A stretch of 18,332 nucleotides of DNA. Source: CAG-307 sp964524125. Lineage in GTDB: Bacteria; Bacillota_I; Bacilli_A; Acholeplasmatales; Anaeroplasmataceae. Below the pieces are notes generated by a model. It worked only from the letters and a program-made list of their open reading frames with translations. It ran no database searches and was not told the DNA's origin. Location of the stretch: assembly GCA_964524125.1 (NCBI GenBank), contig CAZGBY010000034.1:1-18332 (forward strand). The letters run 5' to 3'. The position numbers and the translations under genes were made by a program. The stretch's first letter is position 1, and each line of letters begins with the position of its first letter. Shown one piece after another: positions 1-7,011 of the stretch.

Positions 1-171
1 CCGATTTTTTTAAAGTCGATTATTCTTCTCTACGCCGTAAATTTTAGAGAACCCTAAAATTCCTTAATTAAAATTTATAATTTAATTAATTATTCAAGTT
101 ATTAACTTCATCTATAAATAAAAACCAAATTTCTATATTTCTATCGATGCTAATTTAATTCATATATGTTA
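1..171. other. AT-rich non-coding left edge with two small inverted repeats
   Basis: No reading frame of note is seen. Two inverted repeats are visible. One is ATTTTAG (41-47) with CTAAAAT (54-60). The other is TTAATTAAA (63-71) with TTTAATTAA (80-88). Both lie downstream of the minus-strand gene that stops at 172, so they may help end its transcript, but neither has a convincing U-tract. Confidence 0.35.
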
Positions 172-1317
172 TTAGTCTTTTATTTCCCAGTGACCTGATT
201 TATCAGAACCAACACGCTTTATTAATTGCATATTAACTAATACCTTAATATTTCTTCTAATTGTTTCTTCAGATTTACTAATATGTTTCGCTAATTCTAT
301 ATATGTAATTTTCGGATTATTCTTAATGAGATTAAAAATCATTTCTTGCGTATTATTTAAATTTACACCCACATTTACACCCACATTTTTCTTTTTATTA
401 AATGGAATAGTAACTGTTATCATGTTTTTTGAAAATGTGTATGCATGTTCTCCATATTTTTTAACAACAATAGGAACACCATGACCTGAATGTTCTACAA
501 TTCCACATTGTAAAAATATATTCATTAAGTCTTTATTAACTGGTTCTGTTTTACCAGATAAAAATTCTTCTTTTGTAAGATTCTTAGGTATTCCACCATA
601 TGATACAATTTCTAACCTATCATCAAACCAATAAACAGCAGGAGCCAGTTCTTCTGACCATTTATTATGAACGCACGCATTGATCCAAGCTTCCTTAAAT
701 GCTTCACTGCTTAATAATCTTTGTTCTTTTCTAGGTCTAACAGAAAGATCAATAAAAGTTTCATTTAAAGCATCACAATAATTAATTACTTTCTCAAGTG
801 AATCTATTAAACAAGTATATCCATATTCATTTCGCTTTATGAATTCTGATTTATCATTTCCTTTAAAAACTGCTACTTTAATAGAATTCATATTTTCATC
901 TGCTAAAATATCAGCTAACAGATTAAACCTTCCGTCTTCAGTTTTTAATTTGAAATTACTATAAAATGTTTCTTCATTTATATGAATACCTTTTTCAATA
1001 AGATATTGTTTTAATTTTAAGAAAGTATAATCATTTCTTAAAACAGGAATATCTTTAATTGTTTTCTCAGGAACAATTATACTTTGAACATATCTATTTT
1101 CAATTTCTTCTTCACTCATACTTTTACAAGTTGTACCAATTCTTACATAACAACCAGATGAACTCCTACCATACTTTTTAATGTAATACAAAGAAGTACC
1201 TTTACTCACTTCTACTTTAATAATCATTTTACCATCTTCTAAAAAAGCAGATGGATGAACAAACTTCTTACAATCAGGTAATATTTTATCAGTGATATCA
1301 TCAGATATTTCTTTCAT
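172..1317 (-). CDS. AlbA_2/GHKL-like transcriptional regulator (COG2865-type), 5'-truncated, probably a pseudogene
   Basis: This resembles the 'putative DNA-binding / RecG-like ATP-binding' family (COG2865). The order is the end of an AlbA_2 (Schlafen-type) domain, a GHKL-ATPase-like middle with FKEAWINACVHNKW and FDDRLEIVSYGG near residues 210-240 and EHSGHGVPIV near 275, a linker with NVGVNVGVN, and a C-terminal winged helix (about 325-380). Full-length relatives usually carry roughly 50 more N-terminal residues. Those are missing: the frame upstream of the ATG at 1317 still reads VGVNNVDKL, which continues the domain, and then meets a stop at 1357-1359. No good ribosome binding site precedes the ATG. 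The break lies next to a 21-bp tandem repeat array. I infer a decayed or recombined gene; a rare-start functional form cannot be excluded. The family is known; its role here is not. Confidence 0.72.
   Translation of the reverse strand: MKEISDDITDKILPDCKKFVHPSAFLEDGKMIIKVEVSKGTSLYYIKKYGRSSSGCYVRIGTTCKSMSEEEIENRYVQSIIVPEKTIKDIPVLRNDYTFLKLKQYLIEKGIHINEETFYSNFKLKTEDGRFNLLADILADENMNSIKVAVFKGNDKSEFIKRNEYGYTCLIDSLEKVINYCDALNETFIDLSVRPRKEQRLLSSEAFKEAWINACVHNKWSEELAPAVYWFDDRLEIVSYGGIPKNLTKEEFLSGKTEPVNKDLMNIFLQCGIVEHSGHGVPIVVKKYGEHAYTFSKNMITVTIPFNKKKNVGVNVGVNLNNTQEMIFNLIKNNPKITYIELAKHISKSEETIRRNIKVLVNMQLIKRVGSDKSGHWEIKD
354..397 (-). repeat. In-frame 12-bp tandem repeat encoding the NVGVNVGVN linker
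   Basis: The plus-strand unit ATTTACACCCAC occurs twice in direct succession. It encodes the VGVN linker repeat between the ATPase-like domain and the winged helix of the regulator. The period is four codons, so copy-number change would alter linker length without a frameshift. Confidence 0.7.
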
Positions 1318-1363
1318 TAACTTATCAACATTATTAACTCCAACATCAAACCACCATCATTTT

Positions 1364-1468
1364 GTGTTCAAACTTCAACAATTAGTGTTCAAACTTCAAC
1401 AATTAGTGTTCAAACTTCAACAATTAGTGTTCAAACTTCAACACTTTGTGTTCAAACTTCAACACTTT
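1364..1468. repeat. Five-unit tandem repeat, 21-bp period
   Basis: Five consecutive 21-bp units start at 1364, 1385, 1406, 1427 and 1448. All share GTGTTCAAACTTCAACA. The first three end in ATTA and the last two in CTTT, so there are two variant classes in order. There are no unique spacers, so it is not a CRISPR array. The period is seven codons. The plus strand is open through the array (a repeated LVFKLQQ heptad) and the minus strand reads KVLKFEH in two units before stops. It lies exactly where the 5' end of the neighbouring AlbA_2 gene is lost. Confidence 0.92.
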
Positions 1469-1504
1469 GGCAATAAGTAGTAAATGTTTTATCATATCAT
1501 AAAT

Positions 1505-1549
1505 AATACATAAAGGAACTTTAGATAACCTAAAATTCCTTTATGTATT
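1505..1549 (-). terminator. Long perfect hairpin behind the small ORF, probable terminator
   Basis: A 14-bp perfect inverted repeat (1505-1518 with 1536-1549) encloses a further 5-bp stem TTTAG/CTAAA (1520-1524 with 1530-1534), leaving a 5-nt loop. It starts 2 nt after the stop of the 42-aa gene. The U-tract is weak on both strands, so it could act bidirectionally or as an mRNA 3'-stabilising stem. Confidence 0.6.
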
Positions 1550-1551
1550 TA

Positions 1552-1680
1552 TCATTTCAATGTTTTTAAATAATTAACAGCTGCTATATATGTTTTTTGT
1601 ATAGATATAACTACATTTTCATGATTAACTATTAAATAAACATTTCTATTACTATCATATCTTATATAATAAGTATTCAT
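1552..1680 (-). CDS. Small 42-aa protein coupled to the DUF2130 gene
   Basis: This short frame runs from ATG at 1680-1678 to TGA at 1554-1552. It begins only 2 nt after the TAG of the DUF2130 gene and has no clear Shine-Dalgarno of its own, which fits translational coupling. It is followed 2 nt later by a strong hairpin, so the gene, small ORF and hairpin look like one transcription unit. The protein begins MNTYYIRYDSNRNVYLIV and ends AAVNYLKTLK, which suggests two short beta strands followed by an amphipathic helix. There is no membrane segment or signal peptide. I do not recognise the family. The position between a stop codon and a terminator is the main evidence that it is real; codon composition alone is not decisive in DNA this AT-rich. 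Confidence 0.5.
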   Translation of the reverse strand: MNTYYIRYDSNRNVYLIVNHENVVISIQKTYIAAVNYLKTLK

Positions 1681-1682
1681 AA

Positions 1683-3236
1683 CTAATCTAAATTCTTAAT
1701 AATACTTTTATTAAGTTTTAATTCAAACTTATCAATCTTATCTTGCATCTTATTGATAAAATTAGTTGTAATCTTATCACAAGTCAAATCTATTTCACTT
1801 GCAGCTTTTCTAATAGTATCAGAAGACTTTAAAATAGATTGAATATTCTTCTCTAATGATTCAAGTGGTTTATCTAAATAAGTTAATTTTAAAGCATCAA
1901 ATTCATTAATTAAATCTGTCTTATCTTTAAGTAATAAAGCTTCTTTATTATTACTTAATAATAAATCACTAAATCTAGAAGATAAAGACGCAACCATATT
2001 TAAGAAAGTCATTAAATATGCAGGTCTTACTACATACATATTTTCATATTCTATAACTTTATAAATTGGTAAAATAGAAGGTTTATCAAGTTCTAGATTA
2101 CTTACAAGTACAGCATACTTACAGTTTTTCTTCTTACGATTAATATCTAATTGATTATAATAATGTTGATTAGTTTGTTTTGTCTTAGTATCAGGACTTT
2201 CATCTTTCATATCTAGACATACAGATGCAATTTCTTCATTTTGATTATGGTTATGATCAGCATAAACTTTAAAGATAAAATCTGCTTTAGATCCTTTAGA
2301 TTCACCTTCATATTTAATAGAGTCATTATCTTTTTCCCAAGTACAATTAAACATTCCATTTTGCATATAAGATCTTACTTCATTATCACATAAAGATTCT
2401 AAAGATTCACCTAATTGTTTAACATTTAACATAGATTTTTGATTTTGAAGTTGTAAGATTTTATTATCTTTAATTTGAAGTTCTTCTTTATATTTATTAT
2501 TTAAATCATTTAACTTATTAGTTATATCAAGTTCATAACTTGATTTTAAAGAATTAATTTCATTTAAATGATTTACTTTAATAAGTTCTTTTTCATTCTT
2601 TAAATCTTCAATTTGTTTTAAATACTGATTTTCAATTAATAATTTATTATTAGATAATTCTTGGTCTTTAGATTGAAGTAGATTATTATATTTATTTTCT
2701 AAATCTTTATAGGTTGAATTAGATTTAGCAATGATTGAATTCTTATCATTTTCATATTGAACTTTAATATTTTCAAGTTCTAATTCTTTAGATTTTGTAA
2801 TATCTGTAATTATATTTTTTAAATTAGTAATTTCTTCTTGATACTTTAAAGTTATATCTTTTTCTTTATTAGATAAATCATTTTTAGACTTTTCTTTTTC
2901 ACTATTAATTTCATTTTGTAAATTTAAAATAGTTTCTTTATACTTAGTTTCTAATTCTTTTTCCTTTAAACTAATATTAGTTTTATTAGATTCTTCTAAT
3001 TGTTTAATAGTATTTTTTAATTCTTGAAGTTTAAGTTCATTCTGAGCACTGATTTTTTCTTCAAATTCTTTTAATTTAGAATTATAAACCTCATCTTTAC
3101 CTGATTTAATAATTGAATCAATATATGAAGTATCAACTTCAACTAATTCTTTTAAATCAATAATATCTCCTGCTTTAGCATCTTCTTGTAATTCTAATAT
3201 AGTCTTTTCTTTTACTGTAACATTAATCTTTTTCAT
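1683..3236 (-). CDS. DUF2130 domain-containing coiled-coil protein
   Basis: A 517-aa protein of the COG4487/DUF2130 family, function unknown. Residues 1-40 form a short N-terminal segment. About 45-270 is a long Lys/Glu/Leu coiled coil. About 270-430 is the DUF2130 domain (GESLESLCDNEVRSYM, then KGSKADFIF, CLDMKDE near 342, KYAVLVSNLE). A helical tail of about 80 residues follows. The spacing of an acidic residue, KADF, a D-x-K element and a hydrophobic strand resembles a PD-(D/E)XK nuclease core; that reading is inference. The start is supported by AAGGAG 9 nt before the ATG. It is followed directly by a 42-aa gene and a hairpin. Family assignment is firm; activity is not known from sequence. 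Confidence 0.88.
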   Translation of the reverse strand: MKKINVTVKEKTILELQEDAKAGDIIDLKELVEVDTSYIDSIIKSGKDEVYNSKLKEFEEKISAQNELKLQELKNTIKQLEESNKTNISLKEKELETKYKETILNLQNEINSEKEKSKNDLSNKEKDITLKYQEEITNLKNIITDITKSKELELENIKVQYENDKNSIIAKSNSTYKDLENKYNNLLQSKDQELSNNKLLIENQYLKQIEDLKNEKELIKVNHLNEINSLKSSYELDITNKLNDLNNKYKEELQIKDNKILQLQNQKSMLNVKQLGESLESLCDNEVRSYMQNGMFNCTWEKDNDSIKYEGESKGSKADFIFKVYADHNHNQNEEIASVCLDMKDESPDTKTKQTNQHYYNQLDINRKKKNCKYAVLVSNLELDKPSILPIYKVIEYENMYVVRPAYLMTFLNMVASLSSRFSDLLLSNNKEALLLKDKTDLINEFDALKLTYLDKPLESLEKNIQSILKSSDTIRKAASEIDLTCDKITTNFINKMQDKIDKFELKLNKSIIKNLD

Positions 3237-3317
3237 AATACAAAACTCCTTATATTTAAAATAGTAAATATTGCATGCATATCTTATTTACAACTTTATT
3301 TTATCATAATAAATATT

Positions 3318-3357
3318 TAATTGGTCGCTTTTAAAGCGACAATTTAATTTTTTTAGA
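3318..3357 (+). terminator. GC-containing hairpin with T-run on the plus strand
   Basis: GTCGCTT and AAGCGAC form a 7-bp stem with a tiny loop, flanked by AATT on both sides with one bulged G. On the plus strand it is followed by TAATTTTTTT, the form of an intrinsic terminator. No plus-strand gene precedes it. On the minus strand it lies just upstream of the DUF2130 gene with a poorer U-tract, so it may instead end readthrough from the right, or be an operator. Confidence 0.55.
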
Positions 3358-3525
3358 AAATATTATCTTCTTACTTGATTTAGTATTTTCTATATCTTAT
3401 ATCTATTAAATATTTTATCATAATTATTATAACTTTCTCAATTAAAACTGTATCAAATCTATATATACTATCCTAATAAATTAATAAAAACTTCACAATT
3501 AATATAATAATCTACAAAATAATTT
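3358..3525. other. AT-rich intergenic DNA, nothing recognised
   Basis: Apart from general A/T richness I see no coding frame, repeat or stem-loop that I can support here. Confidence 0.4.
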
Positions 3526-3549
3526 AAGCACCAATATAAAATGGTGCCT
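3526..3549 (-). terminator. Intrinsic-terminator-like hairpin, twin of the one at 4307
   Basis: AAGCACCA (3526-3533) pairs with TGGTGCCT (3542-3549), 8 bp with one G-U, over an 8-nt loop. On the minus strand it is followed by AAATTATTTT. It lies downstream of the decayed AlbA_2 remnant. Sequence and loop are nearly the same as in the hairpin at 4307-4333, and both point the same way. Confidence 0.6.
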
Positions 3550-3597
3550 AATATTACTGAGATATTTAAATTTTTTTATGATTATCGTTCACTATTG

Positions 3598-3870
3598 TTA
3601 AGGTTTAATAACATATTTACTACTAGGACGACTACCTATACATTCAATTATGCCTTTATCGCATAATTTTGTTAGAACTTTACACGCTCTAGTTTTTTTA
3701 AAATATTATAACCCTCAAACTAAAGATCATTTTGCAAATAAATTATACTTTTTTGCACGAAAAGGCAAACTTTTTTCAGTCATTTGTGCACGAAAAGACA
3801 AACTTTGAATTGATTATTTATAGAGTTTATTGGTATTAATAAAGGAAATAGTATTATTACGTTTATTATC
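3598..3870 (-). pseudogene. Frameshifted C-terminal remnant of an AlbA_2/winged-helix regulator
   Basis: No intact gene is present, but minus-strand frames recall the C-terminal third of the same family as the 172-1317 gene. In order they are TISFINTNKLYK (compare TVTIPFNKKK in the intact gene), a linker with the duplicated elements SLSFRAQ and SLPFRAK, then FEGYNILKK in one frame and TRACKVLTKLCDKGIIECIG through KYVIKP and a stop in another. The change of frame falls at a run of seven A's, a typical slippage site. The last segment reads as a winged-helix recognition helix and wing. Stops interrupt the linker. The domain call on such short pieces is my reading, not a search result. Confidence 0.55.
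3754..3806 (-). repeat. Two 20-bp direct repeats, 33-bp period, inside the remnant
   Basis: TGCACGAAAAGGCAAACTTT at 3754-3773 recurs with one change at 3787-3806. The period is 33 bp, eleven codons. In the minus-strand frame it encodes the duplicated SLPFRAK/SLSFRAQ linker element. Confidence 0.8.
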
Positions 3871-3926
3871 AATTTGCGTGTTTTTGCAGCACCATTTTTA
3901 AATCATAAGAAAATACCCAAAAAATT

Positions 3927-4271
3927 CTAAATATATTTCAGATTATCTTTATAATTTTGTAAAATATTATTGCATGTATCAATATACTCATCAATATCAA
4001 TTTGATTAAAAGTCGAAAAAACATCTCCATAATATTCATCAATATTTTTCAAATAATCACAAATAAAATAATATGAATATTTTGACTCATCATTAAATTT
4101 ATAAAACTTTTCTTTAAATTCCTCATAAACCACTTCGTCAACCGAATGTTCGCCTTGTCTCATAAAAGGATTAGCATCTGATAAAAATAAGATAACATTT
4201 TCTTGCGGGTTTTCATCGTTTAATTCTTCAATAATTAAATACATTAATTGATATATAGTAAAACATTTCAT
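3927..4271 (-). CDS. Hypothetical 114-aa acidic protein
   Basis: A small acidic cytosolic protein with no signal peptide or membrane segment. It has an N-terminal helix (IYQLMYLIIEELNDE), a short strand with LFLSDANPFM near residues 27-37, then helical, Tyr/Phe- and Asp/Glu-rich sequence to the end. A ribosome binding site (GGAGA) lies 8-9 nt before the ATG. I do not recognise a characterised family. The size, acidity and lone position among decayed genes are like those of immunity proteins to polymorphic toxins, but no toxin gene is visible, so that is only a guess. It lies between two near-identical hairpins together with the AlbA_2 remnant, which suggests that this block arrived or was duplicated as a unit. 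Confidence 0.7.
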   Translation of the reverse strand: MKCFTIYQLMYLIIEELNDENPQENVILFLSDANPFMRQGEHSVDEVVYEEFKEKFYKFNDESKYSYYFICDYLKNIDEYYGDVFSTFNQIDIDEYIDTCNNILQNYKDNLKYI

Positions 4272-4306
4272 ATTATTTTCTCCAGTCTGTAATAGATAAA
4301 TTCTTT

Positions 4307-4333
4307 AAACACCACTATATTAAAATGGTGCTT
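4307..4333 (-). terminator. Terminator behind the pepF gene
   Basis: On the minus strand AAGCACCATT pairs with AGTGGTGTTT (10 bp with G-U pairs, 7-nt loop), followed by TAAAGAATTT. It lies 9 nt downstream of the oligoendopeptidase stop codon and just before the next gene's ribosome binding site. Confidence 0.65.
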
Positions 4334-4342
4334 AATCAATAA

Positions 4343-6103
4343 TTATTTAATTAATTCTTCAAGTTCATCTAGTAAACTATCAAGTTTATTACAAACTGAA
4401 ATAAATGGTTCTTTTTCAGTTAAATCAACACCACTTAATTTAACAACATCAATAGGATATGAAGAACATCCAGCTTTAAGCATATTTAAATACTTATCAA
4501 GTGCTTCTTTATTTCCTGATTTAATATTTTCATAAATCTTCATACTTGCAGAAAAACAAGTTGCATATTGATATACATAAAATGGAGAAAAATACATATG
4601 AGGAATATATGCCCACACTAATTTCTTTAAAGGTTCAGTATCTAAATCAATACCATAATAATCCATATATAATTTTTTCATTAAATCAGAAAGTAATTCA
4701 TAATTAATTTCTTCACCATTAAGTGCAGCTTCATGAGCTTGATATTCAAAATCTGCAAATAGGGTTTGTCTATAGAATGTAGATACTATATTATCTATAG
4801 CTTTACATACAGCTTGAAGTTTTAATGATTTATCACAACTATTCTTAAGTAAATAATCAAGGAATAATTGTTCATTTAAAGTAGAAGGTATTTCAGCTAC
4901 AAATATACGATAATCTTTAGTTGCATATGGTTGATTTTCGGTTGAATATAAAGTATGAATAGAATGTCCACATTCATGTGCTAATGTAAATGCTGATTCT
5001 AAATCATCAGTATGATTTAATAAAATAAATGGACCAAACCCTTCAATATGAGATGAATAAGCTCCACTTCTTTTATTAGCTGTAGGTTTAACATCTACTC
5101 TACCTTCTTCTAAAGCTATCTTAGCATGTTCTTGAAAATCTTTAGGCATAACTTTTAATGATTCTAGTACATCATTATATGCTTTTTCATAAGGATACTC
5201 TACTTTAGCATCTGAAAAAGACAACATTCTATCATATGTATGATATTCATCTAAATTAAAATATTTTTTTCTTAATTTAATATATCTTTTTAAAGGTGCT
5301 GTATTTTCTCTTGCAGTTTTAATTAAAGAAGTATATACACTAGATGGAATATGTTCATCTTCTAAATGAGCATCTAAGAATGTTTTATAACCTTTAGATT
5401 TCATTAAAGCTATATTAGAATCAACTACTCCTTTATAAATTAAAGCTAATGTATTTTTATGATTATCATAGTAAGAATATTGAGTTTCAAATACTTTCTT
5501 TCTATCTTCTTGATTTTTACTAGATGAAAGAATTGAAGTATAATTATTAGCAGATACACTAACCTTTTCACCAGTTGATAATAAAATCTCTTTTTGTTCA
5601 AAATCACTATTTTGAAGCGCTGAATATAAATTTGAAAAAGAATTAGTTACTAGTCCATAATTAGAAATAATCTTTTCACATTGTGGTGGTAAAATATGTT
5701 CTTTAGAATCAAAGATTCTTTTAATAATAAATAAATATTCTTTAATCTTTAAAGATTCTTTAGAATATTCTTTATATAAATCATAAGTTTCTTTTAAAAT
5801 TTCATCTTTAACAAATGCAGTTAAAGATTGATATTTAATAAGTATATTTATAACTTTACCTACTAATTCTTGGTATTTTAAATTCTTTTGATCTTTATCA
5901 AAAGACATTTGAGCATAAGAATATAATTTATCTAATAATTTAGATATTTCTTCTTCAAATATATAATATCCTTCAATACCTTCTTTAGTATTTAACTTGC
6001 CTTTATAATTAATTACATCATTAATTTTAAGGGATAGTAATTCAAAATCTTTATTCCAATCTTCTATAGTTTTATAAACTTGTTGTAAATTCCATTCTTG
6101 CAT
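4343..6103 (-). CDS. pepF: Oligoendopeptidase F (M3B family zinc metallopeptidase)
   Basis: A cytosolic zinc endopeptidase that cuts short oligopeptides, likely during peptide nutrition or turnover. At 586 aa it has the usual family length. The zinc motif HECGH is at residues 376-380 (LAHECGHSIH), with the third ligand expected in the downstream VAEIPSTLNE stretch. The N-terminal helical part (about 1-190) and the signature region near SSHIEGFGPFILLNH match the family. The start is fixed by AAGGAG 7 nt before the ATG; that site overlaps the end of the methyltransferase gene, and the intergenic gap is only 11 nt, so the two are likely cotranscribed and coupled. A terminator follows the stop. 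No missing catalytic residue is seen. Confidence 0.95.
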   Translation of the reverse strand: MQEWNLQQVYKTIEDWNKDFELLSLKINDVINYKGKLNTKEGIEGYYIFEEEISKLLDKLYSYAQMSFDKDQKNLKYQELVGKVINILIKYQSLTAFVKDEILKETYDLYKEYSKESLKIKEYLFIIKRIFDSKEHILPPQCEKIISNYGLVTNSFSNLYSALQNSDFEQKEILLSTGEKVSVSANNYTSILSSSKNQEDRKKVFETQYSYYDNHKNTLALIYKGVVDSNIALMKSKGYKTFLDAHLEDEHIPSSVYTSLIKTARENTAPLKRYIKLRKKYFNLDEYHTYDRMLSFSDAKVEYPYEKAYNDVLESLKVMPKDFQEHAKIALEEGRVDVKPTANKRSGAYSSHIEGFGPFILLNHTDDLESAFTLAHECGHSIHTLYSTENQPYATKDYRIFVAEIPSTLNEQLFLDYLLKNSCDKSLKLQAVCKAIDNIVSTFYRQTLFADFEYQAHEAALNGEEINYELLSDLMKKLYMDYYGIDLDTEPLKKLVWAYIPHMYFSPFYVYQYATCFSASMKIYENIKSGNKEALDKYLNMLKAGCSSYPIDVVKLSGVDLTEKEPFISVCNKLDSLLDELEELIK

Positions 6104-6114
6104 AATCGTTCTCC

Positions 6115-6999
6115 TTAATTATCTAATTTTTTTATTTTTATCATAAAGAAGCCTTCATATAAATCTGTAGGCATTATAGTTAAAGCCCCTTTAATAGTTG
6201 AAGGTAAGTATTTAATATCATTTGAAGAAAATGATAAAGGTATTACCTCATAGTTTTTACCCTTTAAAGCAGATAATACTACATTTTCATTTTCATCTTT
6301 AAATATAGAACATGTAGAATATAGTATAGTACCATTCTTCTTAAGTATATTATACGCTTTTTTAAGTAGTGCAGTTTGAGATTTAATTGATTTATTAACT
6401 AATATATCAGTCAATCCTTCTAAAGATTTTAAAGTATTAAATCTTGTACCACTACCAGAACAAGGTGCGTCAAGTAATATTTCATCAAAAGAAAAGAAAG
6501 AATCCAAAAATCTAGCATCTTGATTCATTACATAAACAGACGTGGCTCCTTGCAGTGATACATTATATTTTAATCTTTCACATCTTAATTTATTAATCTC
6601 ACAAGCAGTAATTTGACATTTGTTATTAGAAAGTTGAGCCATTAAAGTAGTTTTACCACCTGGAGCAGATGCCATATCTAATATTGTAGAATTTTCCTTT
6701 AATGTCATACAAAGTGCTGGCATCATAGATGATAAGCTTTGAAGATATATTTTGCCTTCTTTATAGCATGAAAGTTCTTCTAATGATTTTTCATTTTTAT
6801 CTAGTAATATATATGCATTTTCATATAAATTAGATTTAATATATTTAATATTATTTGAATCTAATTCTTTAAGTACTTCTTCATTTGATTTTAAAGTATT
6901 AATTCTAAAAGTAGTATGTCTTTTATTCATACCTTTTATAATCTCTTCAATTAAATCATCACTATAATATTGTTTTAGTTTTTCATATAAATAATTCAT
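6115..6999 (-). CDS. RsmB/NOP family RNA cytosine-C5 methyltransferase
   Basis: An AdoMet-dependent m5C RNA methyltransferase of the NOL1/NOP2/Sun type. The N-terminal part carries HTTFRINTLKS and KIYLQSLSSMMPA. The AdoMet loop is DMASAPGGKTT (about 107-117). The first conserved cysteine is in DAPCSGSG (about 176-183) and the second in STCSIFKDENE (about 229), both needed for this chemistry. It ends YEGFFMIKI like other members. At 294 aa it is compact: there is no N-terminal NusB-like domain as in RsmB and no C-terminal PUA-like extension as in RsmF, so the exact RNA target (rRNA or tRNA) cannot be named. A ribosome binding site AAAGGTG precedes the ATG. It lies 12 nt behind the LysR gene and 11 nt before pepF. 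Confidence 0.9.
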   Translation of the reverse strand: MNYLYEKLKQYYSDDLIEEIIKGMNKRHTTFRINTLKSNEEVLKELDSNNIKYIKSNLYENAYILLDKNEKSLEELSCYKEGKIYLQSLSSMMPALCMTLKENSTILDMASAPGGKTTLMAQLSNNKCQITACEINKLRCERLKYNVSLQGATSVYVMNQDARFLDSFFSFDEILLDAPCSGSGTRFNTLKSLEGLTDILVNKSIKSQTALLKKAYNILKKNGTILYSTCSIFKDENENVVLSALKGKNYEVIPLSFSSNDIKYLPSTIKGALTIMPTDLYEGFFMIKIKKLDN

Positions 7000-7011
7000 A
7001 ATACACCTTTA

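Noticed and set aside
1364..1468. Possible CRISPR array
   Set aside because: Units are contiguous with no unique spacers, the period is only 21 bp, and no cas genes are present.
1292..1480. Plus-strand 62-codon frame through the repeat array
   Set aside because: It starts antisense inside the AlbA_2 gene, has no ribosome binding site, and its openness follows from the 21-bp period; treated as a repeat, not a gene.
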